Positions 1 to 9,532 of a DNA stretch of 64,000 nt are shown here, in pieces. The notes below the pieces were generated by a model. That model did not search any database. It saw only the letters and a list, made by a program, of their open reading frames with translations, and was not told the DNA's origin. Every line of letters begins with the position of its first letter. The first letter of the stretch is position 1. Both the position numbers and the translations under genes were made by a program. The stretch lies in the NCBI RefSeq assembly GCF_000330885.1, contig NC_020059.1, positions 485,001-549,000 on the forward strand, given 5' to 3'. Origin of the DNA: Rhizobium tropici CIAT 899 (GTDB taxonomy: Bacteria > Pseudomonadota > Alphaproteobacteria > Rhizobiales > Rhizobiaceae).

Positions 1-812
1 AGGCCTACGTCAAGCTGCACTATCAGCCCTATCTGCTGTCGGTACCTCTGGAAGACCAGATCCGCCATACGCAGTTCATGCGTGAATCCGACAAGGCGGG
101 CAAGGTCCTCGCCACGATGGTGCGCACCGATAGCTTCCACGCCATTACCGAGATCACCGTGCTCTCGCCCGACCATCCCCGTCTTTTGACCGTGATCGCC
201 GGCGCCTGTGCCGCTGCCGGGGCCAATATCGCCGATGCGCAGATCTTCACGACATCGGACGGCCGCGCGCTCGATACCATCCACGTCAGCCGCGAATTTC
301 CCGACGACGCCGACGAACTGCGCCGTGCCGCCACCATCGGCAAGATGATCGAGGATGTGCTGGCCGGCCGCAAGCGGCTGCCGGAGGTCATAGCGACGCG
401 GACGAAGAACCGCCGCAAGAACAAGGCTTTCGTCATCCCACCGTCGGTGATCATCACCAACAGCCTCTCCAACAAGTTCACGGTCATCGAGGTCGAATGC
501 CTCGACCGCCCGGGCCTGCTGTCAGAAATCACCGCCGTTCTTTCGGATCTGTCTCTCGATATCCAGTCTGCCCGCATCACCACCTTCGGCGAAAAGGTCA
601 TCGATACCTTCTATGTCGCCGACCTGGTGGGCCAGAAGATTTCCAACGAGAACAGGCGGGCCTATATCACCGCACGCCTGAAAGCCGTCATGGCGGGCGA
701 GGAGGATGAAATGCGTGAGCGTATGCCGTCGGGCATCATCGCGCCCGCCGCCACGCGTGGCGTCGCCGTCGAAAAGTCAGACACCGAGAAGAAAGCCGGT
801 TCAGCCGCATGA
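1..812 (+). CDS. glnD: PII uridylyltransferase/uridylyl-removing enzyme, C-terminal part (partial)
   Basis: Open at the left window edge; the reading frame begins at base 3 and about 269 residues are visible. GlnD senses glutamine and adds or removes UMP on PII proteins, so it sets nitrogen regulation. Two tandem ACT domains are visible: one encoded at about 144-330 ([20 protein letters not shown]) and one at about 480-690 ([18 protein letters not shown]), the glutamine-binding end of GlnD. The nucleotidyltransferase and HD domains lie outside the window. The stop overlaps the murJ start (ATGA), so the two genes are probably translationally coupled, as in other rhizobia. Confidence 0.95.
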   Translation, partial: AYVKLHYQPYLLSVPLEDQIRHTQFMRESDKAGKVLATMVRTDSFHAITEITVLSPDHPRLLTVIAGACAAAGANIADAQIFTTSDGRALDTIHVSREFPDDADELRRAATIGKMIEDVLAGRKRLPEVIATRTKNRRKNKAFVIPPSVIITNSLSNKFTVIEVECLDRPGLLSEITAVLSDLSLDIQSARITTFGEKVIDTFYVADLVGQKISNENRRAYITARLKAVMAGEEDEMRERMPSGIIAPAATRGVAVEKSDTEKKAGSAA

Positions 813-2410
813 GCCTAGTCAAGAAATTCATCACCGTCGGTGGCGCGACGCTCGGCAGCCGCATCTTCGGCTTCGCCCGCGAAACGCTGATGGCCGCCGC
901 CCTCGGCACGGGGCCGATGGCTGACGTCTTCTACGCTGCCTTCCGCTTTCCGAACCTCTTCCGCCGGCTGTTTGCCGAAGGTGCCTTCAACGCCGCCTTC
1001 GTGCCGCTCTTTGCCAAGGAAATCGAGGCGAACGGCATTGATGGCGCCAAGCGCTTTTCCGAGGAAGTCTTCGGCGTTCTCTTCTCGGTCCTGCTGCTGA
1101 TCACCATCGTCATGGAACTGGCCATGCCGCTCCTGGTGCGTTGGGTCATCGCGCCCGGTTTTGCCGACGATGCCGAGAAATTCGACCTGACGGTCCGGTT
1201 GGCGGCCGTGATGTTCCCCTATCTCATGTCGATGTCGCTGACGGCGATGATGAGCGGCATGCTGAATTCGCTGCATCATTTCTTCGCCGCGGCCGTGGCT
1301 CCGATCTTCCTCAACCTGGTGATGATCAGCGCGCTGTTCTACGCGATCTATTTCGGCGCCGATCCGCTGACCACCGCCTGGTATCTGTCCTGGTCGGTAC
1401 TGGTGGCAGGCGTGCTGCAGCTGGCCGTCGTCTATATCGGCGTGCGTCATGCGGGCATCAGTATCGGCCTGCGCTTTCCGCGCTTCACGCCCAATGTCAA
1501 GCGGCTTCTGCTTCTTGCGATCCCGGCGGCCATCACCGGCGGCGTCACTCAGATCAATCTGGTCATCGGCCAGGCGATTGCCTCGGGCAAGGAAGGCGCG
1601 ATCGCCGCCCTGCAATATGCAGACCGCATCTACCAGCTTCCGCTCGGTGTCGTCGGCGTCGCGGTCGGAATCGTGCTTCTGCCGGAATTGGCGCGTTCGC
1701 TGAAGTCGGGCCATATCAAGGAAGCCGCCAATATCCAGAACCGCTCGATCGAATTCGTGCTGTTCCTGACGTTGCCGGCCGCCGTCGCCCTGTGGCTGCT
1801 CTCCGACGATATCATCCGCGTGCTTTACGAGCGCGGCGCCTTTAACGCGAACAATACAACGCTGGTCGGCTCCATACTCGCCATCTTCGGCCTGGGCCTG
1901 CCGGCTTTCGTGCTGATCAAGGCCTTGCAGCCCGGCTTTTATGCCCGCGAAGATACGAAATCGCCGATGCGTTACACGGCGATCGCCGTCGCCGTCAATT
2001 CGGCGCTGTCCATCCTGCTTTTCCCGGTGCTGGCCGAACGCGGCATTGCGCTCGCCGAGGCGGTTGCCGGATGGCTGAACGCTGTACAGCTCTTCGTGAC
2101 CCTCTATCGCCGCGGGCATCTCGTCTGGGAATGGTCGCTGGCGCGACGCACCGCCATGCTGCTCGTCTCCTCCGCCGTCATGGGTGGCGTCATCGTATAT
2201 TTGTCTCATCGGTGGGAGCCACTTCTGGGATCCGGCTCGACGCTGCTCACCAAGACCGGCGTCCTGGGCTTGCTTATATTGATTGCGATGGCAGTGTATT
2301 TCATTGTCGCCTTCCTGATCGGCGGCGTGGATGTGGGCATGATACGCCGCAATTTGAAGCGCAAGCGCCCGGCGCCAGCGTCGGATGCGAAGGCGGTGAA
2401 CGGGGAATAA
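809..2410 (+). CDS. murJ: Lipid II flippase MurJ (MviN family)
   Basis: A 533-residue multispanning inner-membrane protein, full length for MurJ, which moves lipid II across the membrane for peptidoglycan synthesis. The N-terminus has the family signature: a [14 protein letters not shown] stretch near residues 11-24, followed by [20 protein letters not shown] near 46-65. About 14 hydrophobic segments follow. The C-terminus is a short basic tail. The start overlaps the glnD stop by four bases. A repeat-rich intergenic region follows. The only reasonable alternative is another MOP-superfamily exporter, which the signature and neighbourhood argue against. Confidence 0.96.
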   Translation: MSLVKKFITVGGATLGSRIFGFARETLMAAALGTGPMADVFYAAFRFPNLFRRLFAEGAFNAAFVPLFAKEIEANGIDGAKRFSEEVFGVLFSVLLLITIVMELAMPLLVRWVIAPGFADDAEKFDLTVRLAAVMFPYLMSMSLTAMMSGMLNSLHHFFAAAVAPIFLNLVMISALFYAIYFGADPLTTAWYLSWSVLVAGVLQLAVVYIGVRHAGISIGLRFPRFTPNVKRLLLLAIPAAITGGVTQINLVIGQAIASGKEGAIAALQYADRIYQLPLGVVGVAVGIVLLPELARSLKSGHIKEAANIQNRSIEFVLFLTLPAAVALWLLSDDIIRVLYERGAFNANNTTLVGSILAIFGLGLPAFVLIKALQPGFYAREDTKSPMRYTAIAVAVNSALSILLFPVLAERGIALAEAVAGWLNAVQLFVTLYRRGHLVWEWSLARRTAMLLVSSAVMGGVIVYLSHRWEPLLGSGSTLLTKTGVLGLLILIAMAVYFIVAFLIGGVDVGMIRRNLKRKRPAPASDAKAVNGE

Positions 2411-2414
2411 CAAG

Positions 2415-2494
2415 GCTCCTTCGCCCCGCAATGCGGGGAGAAGGTGGCTTGGCGCGATCGAACATAGTGAGATTGCGGCAAGTCGGATGAGGGG
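2415..2494. repeat. Rhizobial intergenic palindromic element, copy 1
   Basis: Contains the hairpin CCCCGC-AAT-GCGGGG (2424-2438), then AGAAGGTGGC and a terminal CGGATGAGGGG (2484-2494). The same words, in the same or inverted order, recur at 2590-2626, 60157-60197 and 60253-60304. This looks like the RIME-type mosaic elements known from Rhizobium and Sinorhizobium intergenic DNA. The family assignment is from memory. Confidence 0.7.
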
Positions 2495-2589
2495 CTTTCA
2501 CCGATATTCCCGCCGAAATAAAGTATGCAGGCGCCGTTATATCAGCGGCTGGCCAAGATAGTCTGCCCACGCCGAACGTTTGTACATGG

Positions 2590-2626
2590 CCCCTCACCCT
2601 AGCCCTCTCCCCGCAAGCGGGGCGAG
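2590..2626. repeat. Rhizobial intergenic palindromic element, copy 2 (inverted half)
   Basis: Begins CCCCTCACCCTAG and contains the hairpin CCCCGC-AA-GCGGGG (2609-2622). It is an inverted partner of the element at 2415-2494; together they flank about 95 bp of unique DNA upstream of the VOC gene. No promoter or small gene is recognised between the two copies. Confidence 0.7.
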
Positions 2627-2656
2627 GAGACGATTCAGTCAGAAGCGGAGCCCCCC

Positions 2657-3049
2657 ATGCCCCAATCCCTCTTCCTCGTTACCCTTGTCATCGATGATTA
2701 CGACCGTGCCAAGGCCTTCTACTGCGATGCCCTTGGCTTCGAGTGCTTGGCTGACGAGATGCAGCCGGAGGGTAAGCGCTGGGTTGTCGTCAGGCCGGAA
2801 GGCACCGAGGGCGCCGCGCTATTGCTCGCTCAAGCCGTCAGCGACAGCCAGCGTGCGGCGATCGGCAACCAGACCGGCGGCCGCGTCGGCTTCTTTCTGA
2901 AGACGGACGATTTCACCCGCGATCATGCCGCGATGAAGGCAAAGGGTGTGCGTTTTCTGGAGGAGCCGCGCCATGAAGTCTATGGCACGGTAGCGGTCTT
3001 TGCCGATCCCCATGGCAACACTTGGGATCTGATCCAGCATTCTTCCTGA
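2657..3049 (+). CDS. VOC-superfamily (glyoxalase/bleomycin-resistance fold) protein
   Basis: A 130-residue single-domain vicinal-oxygen-chelate protein. It starts with FLVTLVIDDYDRAKAFYCDALGFE (a typical beta-alpha-beta opening) and ends with GTVAVFADPHGNTWDLIQ, where the final Glu/Gln region normally supplies a metal ligand. A purine-rich stretch lies just before the ATG. The family includes glyoxalases, extradiol dioxygenases and antibiotic-binding proteins; nothing here fixes the substrate. It lies alone between a repeat cluster and trpS. Confidence 0.85.
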   Translation: MPQSLFLVTLVIDDYDRAKAFYCDALGFECLADEMQPEGKRWVVVRPEGTEGAALLLAQAVSDSQRAAIGNQTGGRVGFFLKTDDFTRDHAAMKAKGVRFLEEPRHEVYGTVAVFADPHGNTWDLIQHSS

Positions 3050-3160
3050 GACTCTGTCACATAGCCACTTGATCCCCATCGATCCCACGTGCATAAGCCG
3101 CTCGAAACCAAGGGTCGAGCATTGCTCACCCGGGCCCTCCACAAGCCTTTTGAGGACGAC

Positions 3161-4225
3161 ATGACCGAATTCAAGCCGCTCGTATTCTCCGGCGTTCAGC
3201 CTACCGGCAACCTCCACCTCGGTAACTATCTTGGCGCGATCCGCAAGTTCGTGGCCCTGCAGGCCAACAACGACTGCATCTATTGCGTCGTCGACATGCA
3301 TGCGCTGACGGCGCAGCTCGTCCATGAGGACATGCCGAACCAGACGCGCTCGATCACCGCGGCCTTCCTCGCCGCCGGCATCGACCCGGAAAAGCATATC
3401 GTCTTCAACCAGTCGGCCGTGCCCGGCCATGCTGAGCTCGCCTGGATCTTCAACTGCGTCGCCCGCATCGGCTGGATGAACCGCATGACGCAATTCAAGG
3501 ACAAGGCCGGCAAGGACCGCGAGCAGGCCTCGCTCGGGCTTTATGCCTATCCAAGCCTGATGGCTGCCGACATTCTGCTCTATCGCGCCACCCATGTTCC
3601 AGTCGGTGACGACCAGAAGCAGCATCTGGAGCTGACCCGCGACATCGCCATGAAGTTCAATCTGGACTACATGGAGCATATCCGCCGCACGGGTTATGGC
3701 ATCGATATCACCGTCGGCGACGAGCCGGTGCACGCCTATTTCCCGATGGTCGAGCCGCTGATCGATGGCCCGGCGCCGCGCGTCATGTCGCTGCGCGATG
3801 GCACGAAGAAGATGTCGAAATCCGACGCATCGGACCTCTCGCGCATCAACCTGCTCGATGATGAGGAAAACATCTCCAAGAAAATCCGCAAGGCCAAGAC
3901 AGATCCGGATGGCTTGCCGAGCGAAATCGCCGGTCTCGCCGGCCGTCCGGAAGCCGACAATCTGGTGGGCATCTACGCGGCCCTTGCCGACAAGTCGAAG
4001 GCGGAGGTTCTCTCCGAATTCGGCGGCCAGCAGTTCTCCGTCTTCAAGCCGGCGCTGGTCGATCTCGCCGTACATGTGCTCTCGCCAATCATGACGGAAA
4101 TGCGCCGCCTGATGGCCGATCCCGGCCATATCGACGCCGTGCTGCGCGATGGCGGCGCCCGCGCCCGCGCTCGTGCCGATGTGACCATGAAGCAGGTTCG
4201 CGATATTATCGGCTTTCTCTATTGA
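3161..4225 (+). CDS. trpS: Tryptophanyl-tRNA synthetase
   Basis: A class I aminoacyl-tRNA synthetase of 354 residues that charges tRNA-Trp. The HIGH-type motif is GNLHLGN near residue 16, and the KMSKS loop is [11 protein letters not shown] near 220. An in-frame ATG at 3089 would add 24 residues with no family resemblance. The ATG at 3161 gives the normal [17 protein letters not shown] start and has AGGA at a suitable distance, so it is preferred. It follows murJ in the usual rhizobial order, with only the VOC gene and repeats between them. Confidence 0.97.
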   Translation: MTEFKPLVFSGVQPTGNLHLGNYLGAIRKFVALQANNDCIYCVVDMHALTAQLVHEDMPNQTRSITAAFLAAGIDPEKHIVFNQSAVPGHAELAWIFNCVARIGWMNRMTQFKDKAGKDREQASLGLYAYPSLMAADILLYRATHVPVGDDQKQHLELTRDIAMKFNLDYMEHIRRTGYGIDITVGDEPVHAYFPMVEPLIDGPAPRVMSLRDGTKKMSKSDASDLSRINLLDDEENISKKIRKAKTDPDGLPSEIAGLAGRPEADNLVGIYAALADKSKAEVLSEFGGQQFSVFKPALVDLAVHVLSPIMTEMRRLMADPGHIDAVLRDGGARARARADVTMKQVRDIIGFLY

Positions 4226-4295
4226 TATCGGCATGCAGGCCGCCGCCTGAATCGGGGGCTTGCAAAACGTCGTCTTCGGGTGTCAGAGTCGCCGC

Positions 4296-4787
4296 ATGGT
4301 TTCAAAACGTCTCTCACGGCTCGAAGGTCATCGTCGCAAGTTCATGGCGGTCATCGACGGCACTCCAGAATGCCAGCGCGCCGTCCATTATGCCGGCCGG
4401 CGCGCCAAGAACTCCAATGGCGGCCTCGTTCTGCTCTATGTGATTCCCGAGGGCGACTTCCAGCAATGGCTTGGCGTCGAGGAGATCATGCGGGCGGAAG
4501 CGCGTGAGGAAGCGGAGGCAGCAACGGCAAAGGCGGCGCAGGCCGTGCGCGAGAATGTCGGGATTGACGCCGAAATCGTCATTCGTGAGGGATCGGCCGC
4601 AGAGCAGATCAATGCCTTGATTGAAGAGGACCGGGACATCGCGCTCCTCGTTCTAGCGGCAGGGTCTGCCAAGGAAGGTCCCGGTCCACTGGTTTCGTCG
4701 ATCGCCGGTCGCGCAACCGCTTTTCCGATCCCGGTGACGGTGCTTCCGGACACGCTGAGCAACGAGGAAATCGACGCTCTGAGTTGA
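4296..4787 (+). CDS. Universal stress protein (UspA family)
   Basis: A 163-residue single Usp domain. The first strand is KFMAVIDGTPECQRAVHYAGRRA, where Asp follows the beta strand. The second half contains LLVLAAGSAKEGPGP, which resembles the ATP-binding G-X2-G-X9-G(S/T) region but is degenerate, so nucleotide binding is uncertain. A start at 4296 is chosen over the ATG at 4260 because the extra 12 residues match nothing expected. Usp proteins are soluble and stress-linked; the precise role is unknown. It sits between trpS and the NifU-like gene. Confidence 0.88.
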   Translation: MVSKRLSRLEGHRRKFMAVIDGTPECQRAVHYAGRRAKNSNGGLVLLYVIPEGDFQQWLGVEEIMRAEAREEAEAATAKAAQAVRENVGIDAEIVIREGSAAEQINALIEEDRDIALLVLAAGSAKEGPGPLVSSIAGRATAFPIPVTVLPDTLSNEEIDALS

Positions 4788-4904
4788 TGGGCAGACGCCA
4801 TTTCTTGAGAAACATTCTCTTGAATAGGATGGCCAAAAGGCCTATCTTCTTTTGAAATATTCTAAAGTCGGGACAGGGTTTTCGCCCGCCGCATGGAGAT
4901 CAAG

Positions 4905-5471
4905 ATGTTCATTCAGACCGAAGCGACGCCGAACCCCGCGACCCTCAAGTTCCTGCCGGGCAAAGTGGTGATGGAAAACGGCACGGCCGAGTTCCGCAGC
5001 GCCGAGGAAGCCGAAGCTTCGCCGCTGGCTGCACGCCTCTTCGAAATCCCGGGCGTCATCGGCGTTTACTTCGGCTACGACTTTATTTCCGTCTCCAAGG
5101 AACAGCAGGAATGGCAACATCTGAAGCCCGCTATCCTCGGTTCGATCATGGAGCATTTCATGTCCGGCAAGCCGGTCATGGGCTCGGCGTCGGTTCTCTC
5201 CGAAGTGCAGGATGCCGGCGGCGAATTCTTCGATGAAGGCGATGAATCGATCGTGCTGACCATCAAGGAGCTGCTGGATACCCGCGTTCGCCCGGCCGTT
5301 GCCCAGGATGGCGGCGACATCACCTTCCGCGGCTTCCGTGACGGCAAGGTCTATCTCAACATGAAGGGTTCCTGCGCCGGTTGCCCGTCCTCGACGGCGA
5401 CGCTGAAGCATGGCGTGCAGAACCTGCTGCGCCATTTCGTGCCCGAAGTTCAGGAAGTCGAAGCCGTTTAA
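4905..5471 (+). CDS. NifU-like Fe-S cluster scaffold/carrier (NfuA type)
   Basis: 188 residues with an N-terminal Nfu_N domain (FIQTEATPNPATLKFLPG) and a C-terminal NifU domain. The C-terminal domain carries the cluster-binding CxxC in GSCAGCPSS near residues 160-168. It is predicted to carry or deliver Fe-S clusters in the cytosol. The start at 4905 has GGAG six bases upstream; the ATG at 4893 has no good site. It is not the nitrogen-fixation NifU, which has an extra N-terminal IscU domain. Downstream tsaB begins 26 bases later. Confidence 0.93.
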   Translation: MFIQTEATPNPATLKFLPGKVVMENGTAEFRSAEEAEASPLAARLFEIPGVIGVYFGYDFISVSKEQQEWQHLKPAILGSIMEHFMSGKPVMGSASVLSEVQDAGGEFFDEGDESIVLTIKELLDTRVRPAVAQDGGDITFRGFRDGKVYLNMKGSCAGCPSSTATLKHGVQNLLRHFVPEVQEVEAV

Positions 5472-5497
5472 TATTTAGGCTTTTCGGAAAATTTGAC

Positions 5498-6154
5498 ATG
5501 ATCGTACTGGCGCTCGACACGGCAGGTGTGGATTGCGCTGCCGCTGTGTATGATAGCGGCAGTGATTCTGTGATGGGGGAGGTCACGGAAACGATCGGAC
5601 GGGGGCATGCCGAGCATCTGATGCACGTTGTCGACGGAGCGCTGGCGAAAGCCGGCGTAGCGCTTTCGGCGATCGAGCGTGTCGTCGTGACCGTCGGCCC
5701 CGGTTCCTTCACTGGTATCCGCATCGGCGTTGCAGCCGCACGCGGATTTGCACTTTCCCTCAATGTTCCAGCAGTTGGCGTCACGACCCTCGAGGTCATG
5801 GCAGCGACCGCGCGAGCACAGAATCCGGGCAAGTCGGTTCTGGCTGCCATCGATGCCAAGCGCGAGGAGATCTATCTCCAGAGCTTCGGTGCCGATGGCA
5901 ACCCGCTGGACGAGGCTCGGGCCGTGACGATCGACGAAGCGCGGGCAATCGCCGGCGCATTCGATGGGGTTATCACCGGAACGGCCGTCGCCCGGTTGAG
6001 CGACGCGCCGCCTGCGGAGCGGCCAGACGCATTTCCGATTGCCATCGTCGCCCGGCTGGGCGCCGGCAAGCCTGCCGGCGAAAAGCCGAAGCCGCTTTAT
6101 CTTCGCGGACCCGATGCCAGACCGCAGGCCGGATACGCAGTTGCCAGGCAATAG
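5498..6154 (+). CDS. tsaB: tRNA t6A37 threonylcarbamoyltransferase complex subunit TsaB
   Basis: 218 residues of ASKHA fold. The N-terminus MIVLALDTAG and the segment VVTVGPGSFTGIRIGVAAARG near residues 66-86 are diagnostic of TsaB (YeaZ). This is the non-catalytic partner of TsaD in making N6-threonylcarbamoyladenosine in ANN-decoding tRNAs. The frame extends upstream to 5381 but overlaps the NifU-like gene there, so the ATG at 5498 is chosen. It is followed two bases later by rimI, the common tsaB-rimI pairing, which implies one transcript. Confidence 0.95.
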   Translation: MIVLALDTAGVDCAAAVYDSGSDSVMGEVTETIGRGHAEHLMHVVDGALAKAGVALSAIERVVVTVGPGSFTGIRIGVAAARGFALSLNVPAVGVTTLEVMAATARAQNPGKSVLAAIDAKREEIYLQSFGADGNPLDEARAVTIDEARAIAGAFDGVITGTAVARLSDAPPAERPDAFPIAIVARLGAGKPAGEKPKPLYLRGPDARPQAGYAVARQ

Positions 6155-6156
6155 AC

Positions 6157-6651
6157 ATGCTCGAATCCTATCTGACCTTGAAAGCCGAATACGAAATCGT
6201 CCCGATGGAACTGAAGGATTGCGCCGAAGTGGCACTCCTGCATGGTGAACGTTTCCCGCGGGTATGGGACGAGACTGAATTTCAGGGTCTCCTTTCGCAG
6301 GAGACCACCTTCGGCTTCGTTGCCCGCCAGACCAACGCCATCCTCAGAAAGGCGCTTCCCGGCTTCGTGCTGGCTCGCCATGTGGCGGGCGAGGGCGAAA
6401 TCCTGACGATTGCCGTCAATGCCAAACTCGGACGCTCCGGCCTTGGCTGGCGCCTCATGCAGGCGGCTTTGCGTGAAACCCGCAATCGCGGCGGCGAAAC
6501 CATGTTCCTGGAGGTCGACGGCAGCAATCAGCCGGCCCTCGGCCTTTACCGCAAGCTCGGTTTCGAAACCGTCGGTGAGCGCAAGGCTTACTATGTCGGC
6601 GAAAACGGCCAGAGGTCGACGGCGCTTGTCATGCGCCGCGTTCTTCGCTAG
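6157..6651 (+). CDS. rimI: GNAT acetyltransferase, RimI type
   Basis: 164 residues with the GNAT acetyl-CoA loop in ILTIAVNAKLGRSGLGWRLM (near 87-106) and the C-terminal strand ALGLYRKLGFETVGERKAYY typical of ribosomal-protein-alanine N-acetyltransferases. RimI acetylates the N-terminus of S18 in enterics; the substrate here is inferred from its position directly after tsaB. The stop codon lies inside the left end of an intergenic CTAGAGC repeat. Confidence 0.88.
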   Translation: MLESYLTLKAEYEIVPMELKDCAEVALLHGERFPRVWDETEFQGLLSQETTFGFVARQTNAILRKALPGFVLARHVAGEGEILTIAVNAKLGRSGLGWRLMQAALRETRNRGGETMFLEVDGSNQPALGLYRKLGFETVGERKAYYVGENGQRSTALVMRRVLR

Positions 6652-6734
6652 AGCATTTTGCAGCCAGGTGGCATCACCTGGCGCCGCACAAATGCGACAA
6701 AACAAATGGATAGAGCGACAATTCGGCGCTCTAG
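6648..6734. repeat. Intergenic repeat bounded by CTAGAGC/GCTCTAG
   Basis: An 87-bp element with terminal inverted repeats CTAGAGC (6648-6654) and GCTCTAG (6728-6734). Inside is a perfect hairpin, CCAGGTG-GCAT-CACCTGG (6664-6681). Its left end overlaps the rimI stop codon. Two further elements with related ends lie at 17152-17267. This type of sequence is common between genes in Rhizobiaceae; it may act as a transcript end or may be a non-autonomous repeat. Confidence 0.65.
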
Positions 6735-6772
6735 CCCTTGTCACAGTCCGAACAGACCGAAGACAGCAATCG

Positions 6773-7201
6773 ATGGATGATGCCGTAAAATCCCTGGAGG
6801 AGCTTTGCGCCGAGCGCGGCATGCGCATGACGGACCAGCGCCGGGTCATTGCCCGCATCATCGAGAGTTCCGAGGATCACCCCGATGTCGAGGAGCTCTA
6901 TCGACGCTCGGTGGAGGTGGATGCGAAAATCTCGATTTCCACGGTCTATCGCACGGTAAAGCTGTTCGAGGATGCCGGCCTTCTTGCCCGCCACGATTTT
7001 CGCGATGGCCGCTCCCGCTACGAGACCGTGCCGGAGGAACATCACGATCATCTGATCGATCTGAAAAGCGGCGCGGTGATCGAATTCCATTCGCCGGAGA
7101 TCGAGGCTTTGCAGGAACGCATTGCCCGTGAACATGGCTTCAAACTCGTCGATCACCGGCTGGAGCTTTACGGCATCCCGCTGAAGAAGGACGAAGGTTG
7201 A
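6773..7201 (+). CDS. fur: Fur-family metalloregulator (rhizobial Fur/Mur)
   Basis: 142 residues: an N-terminal winged helix (RMTDQRRVIARIIESSEDHPDVEELYRR, then ISISTVYRTVKLFEDAGLL) and a C-terminal dimerisation domain with the EEHHDHLID metal ligand cluster near residues 87-95. The structural CxxC pairs of enteric Fur are absent; the only cysteine is near residue 12. In Rhizobium and Sinorhizobium the orthologue at this locus acts mainly as a manganese-responsive regulator (Mur), so Mn sensing is the likelier role. The upstream ATG-rich extension is non-coding; ATG 6773 gives the standard length. Confidence 0.92.
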   Translation: MDDAVKSLEELCAERGMRMTDQRRVIARIIESSEDHPDVEELYRRSVEVDAKISISTVYRTVKLFEDAGLLARHDFRDGRSRYETVPEEHHDHLIDLKSGAVIEFHSPEIEALQERIAREHGFKLVDHRLELYGIPLKKDEG

Positions 7202-7234
7202 CGTGAAGGCTTTCATGCAAGAGCGAGCGATTTG

Positions 7235-8029
7235 ATGACCTGGCTGCGCATCGGCTGTGCTGCTGTGGTCATTGGCGTCGTCAGCGCGGTGATGCTGCCG
7301 CTGCAGATCCTCTGCCTGCGCTTTGACTGGAAGCTCCGGCGCTATCTGCCGCGCTATTGGCATCGCATCGTCTGCTATTGGCTTGGCGTGCGCATCCACG
7401 TGATCGGCAAGATGGAGACGAGCCGGCCTCTGATGCTGGCGTCCAACCACTCGTCCTGGCTCGATATTCTCGTACTTTCGGCTGTCGCCGATGTCTCTTT
7501 CATCGCCAAGTCGGAAGTGCGGGACTGGCCGATCTTCGGGCTTTTCGCGCAATGGCAGAAGAGCGTCTTCGTCGAGCGCGAACAGAAGCGCAAGACTGGC
7601 GAGCAGGTGAATGAGATCGCCGATCGTATGGCGGACGGCGAAATCATGGTGCTCTTTCCCGAGGGGACGACCTCGGACGGCAATCGGCTGCTCGAAGTCA
7701 AATCCTCGCTGTTCGGTGCTGCCGCTGCCGCCCTGCCGAAGGCGCCGGATGCCGTCGTGCATGTCCAGCCGGTTGCGGTCGCCTATACCCGCGTCCATGG
7801 AACGCCGATGGGCCGCTATTATCGCCCGCTGACGGCATGGCCTGGTGATATCGAGCTTGTGCCGCACCTGAAGGGCATCATCCAGTGCGGCGCCATCGAT
7901 GTCGACGTTTGTTTCGGCGAGGCGGTGGACTATCGCGCCGGCACCAATCGCAAGGAAGTCAGCGCCACTATCGCCAGGCGCATCCGCAATATGCTTGCCA
8001 GCCGCCTGCTCGGGCGCGAGATCGCCTGA
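7235..8029 (+). CDS. Lysophospholipid acyltransferase, PlsC/OlsA family
   Basis: 264 residues with an N-terminal membrane segment, the HX4D catalytic motif in NHSSWLD near residues 71-77 and the substrate motif FPEGTTSDG near 141-149. It transfers an acyl chain to a lysolipid at the inner membrane. In Sinorhizobium meliloti the gene at this position, next to fur and miaB, is, as I recall, olsA, the lyso-ornithine-lipid acyltransferase. That makes an ornithine-lipid role plausible, but the sequence alone cannot separate OlsA from a general 1-acylglycerol-3-phosphate acyltransferase. A TTG directly precedes the chosen ATG. Confidence 0.9.
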   Translation: MTWLRIGCAAVVIGVVSAVMLPLQILCLRFDWKLRRYLPRYWHRIVCYWLGVRIHVIGKMETSRPLMLASNHSSWLDILVLSAVADVSFIAKSEVRDWPIFGLFAQWQKSVFVEREQKRKTGEQVNEIADRMADGEIMVLFPEGTTSDGNRLLEVKSSLFGAAAAALPKAPDAVVHVQPVAVAYTRVHGTPMGRYYRPLTAWPGDIELVPHLKGIIQCGAIDVDVCFGEAVDYRAGTNRKEVSATIARRIRNMLASRLLGREIA

Positions 8030-8089
8030 TTCCAGGTGATTCCAACTTTTTCATTTTCTCCGAAAGCAAAAGCCACTACATAGCGGCCC

Positions 8090-9502
8090 ATGACCAAGGA
8101 TAGCCTGACCCTCGACGCCCCGGCGACCGACGCTTTGCAGCTCGGTTCCCGCGACGGCTCCAACAGCCGCAAGGTCTTTATCAAGACCTATGGCTGCCAG
8201 ATGAACGTCTATGATTCCACGCGGATGAGCGATGCGCTCGCGCGCGACGGCTATGAGCCGACCGAGGACATGGAAGAGGCCGATCTCGTCCTTTTGAACA
8301 CCTGCCATATCCGCGAGAAGGCGGCCGAAAAGGTCTATTCCGCGCTTGGCCGCCTGCGTGAGATGAAGAAGCGCAAGGCCGCTGACGGCCGCGAAATGAT
8401 GATCGGCGTCACCGGCTGCGTCGCGCAAGCTGAGGGCGAGGAAATCCTGCGCCGCGCGCCTGCCGTCGATGTCGTCATCGGCCCGCAGACCTATCATCGC
8501 CTGCCGGACGCGCTGCGTCGCGCCAAGGAAGGCCAGCGCGTCGTCGACACCGAATATGCGATCGAGGACAAGTTCGAACATCTGCCGATCGCCGAAGAGG
8601 CCAAGATCCGTGCCCGCGGCGTCACTGCCTTCCTGACGGTGCAGGAAGGCTGCGACAAGTTCTGCACCTTCTGTGTCGTGCCCTATACGCGCGGCTCCGA
8701 AGTCTCCCGTCCGGTCTCCCAGATCGTCGAGGAGGCCGAGAAGCTGGTGGATGGCGGCGTTCGCGAGATCACGCTGCTCGGCCAGAACGTCAATGCATGG
8801 CACGGCATCGGCCCGAAAGGCGAAGCCTGGAGCCTCGGCGATCTCCTCTATCGCCTGGCGGAGATTCCTGGTCTCGCGCGCCTGCGCTATACGACCAGCC
8901 ACCCGCGAGACATGGACGACCGCCTCATCGGTGCCCATCGCGATCTGCGGACGCTGATGCCCTATCTGCATCTTCCGGTTCAGGCTGGCTCGGATCGTAT
9001 CCTGAAGGCGATGAACCGGCGGCATACGGCGGCCGAATATCTGACGCTCATCGAGAAGATCCGTCTTGCGCGCCCCGATATCGCTCTTTCGGGCGATTTC
9101 ATCGTCGGCTTCCCGGGGGAGACAGACCAGGATTTTGAGGATACACTGAAGCTCATCGAGGGGGTGAATTATGCACAGGCCTTCTCGTTCAAATATTCGA
9201 CGCGGCCGGGCACGCCCGGTGCGGAGCTGAAGGATCAGGTGCCCGAAGAGGTCAAGACCGAGCGGCTGGAGCGATTGCAGGCATTGCTGCTGCGGCAGCA
9301 GCATGCGTTTGCGGAGGCTTGCGTCGGCAAAACAGTGGATATCCTTCTGGAAAAGCCGGGCCGGATGCCGGGCCAGTTGATTGGACGCTCCCCTTGGCTG
9401 CAATCTGTGAATGTTGATGCAAAAGCATCGCAAATCGGTGACATTATTAACGTACGAATCACCGGAACCAGCACCAACAGCCTTTTCGCTGAGTTGCTCT
9501 AG
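8090..9502 (+). CDS. miaB: tRNA-2-methylthio-N6-isopentenyladenosine synthase MiaB
   Basis: 470 residues, full length. The N-terminal MTTase domain has its three cluster cysteines in [19 protein letters not shown] and TGCVAQAEG. The radical SAM CX3CX2C is in [17 protein letters not shown] near residues 187-203, followed by a C-terminal TRAM domain. It methylthiolates i6A37 in tRNAs reading UNN codons. The CVVPYTRG context separates MiaB from RimO and MtaB. It is the first gene of the conserved miaB-phoH-ybeY-corC-lnt order. Confidence 0.97.
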   Translation: MTKDSLTLDAPATDALQLGSRDGSNSRKVFIKTYGCQMNVYDSTRMSDALARDGYEPTEDMEEADLVLLNTCHIREKAAEKVYSALGRLREMKKRKAADGREMMIGVTGCVAQAEGEEILRRAPAVDVVIGPQTYHRLPDALRRAKEGQRVVDTEYAIEDKFEHLPIAEEAKIRARGVTAFLTVQEGCDKFCTFCVVPYTRGSEVSRPVSQIVEEAEKLVDGGVREITLLGQNVNAWHGIGPKGEAWSLGDLLYRLAEIPGLARLRYTTSHPRDMDDRLIGAHRDLRTLMPYLHLPVQAGSDRILKAMNRRHTAAEYLTLIEKIRLARPDIALSGDFIVGFPGETDQDFEDTLKLIEGVNYAQAFSFKYSTRPGTPGAELKDQVPEEVKTERLERLQALLLRQQHAFAEACVGKTVDILLEKPGRMPGQLIGRSPWLQSVNVDAKASQIGDIINVRITGTSTNSLFAELL

Positions 9503-9532
9503 GTTCCGGACGGATCAAAGGAGCCGCACCGC

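Noticed and set aside
815..2431. 538-codon minus-strand open frame opposite murJ
   Set aside because: Gln/Arg/Asp/His-rich composition typical of the antisense of a high-GC membrane-protein gene; no family motif and fully shadowed by murJ.
2819..4234. 471-codon minus-strand open frame opposite VOC/trpS
   Set aside because: Antisense shadow of trpS, which has complete HIGH and KMSKS motifs.
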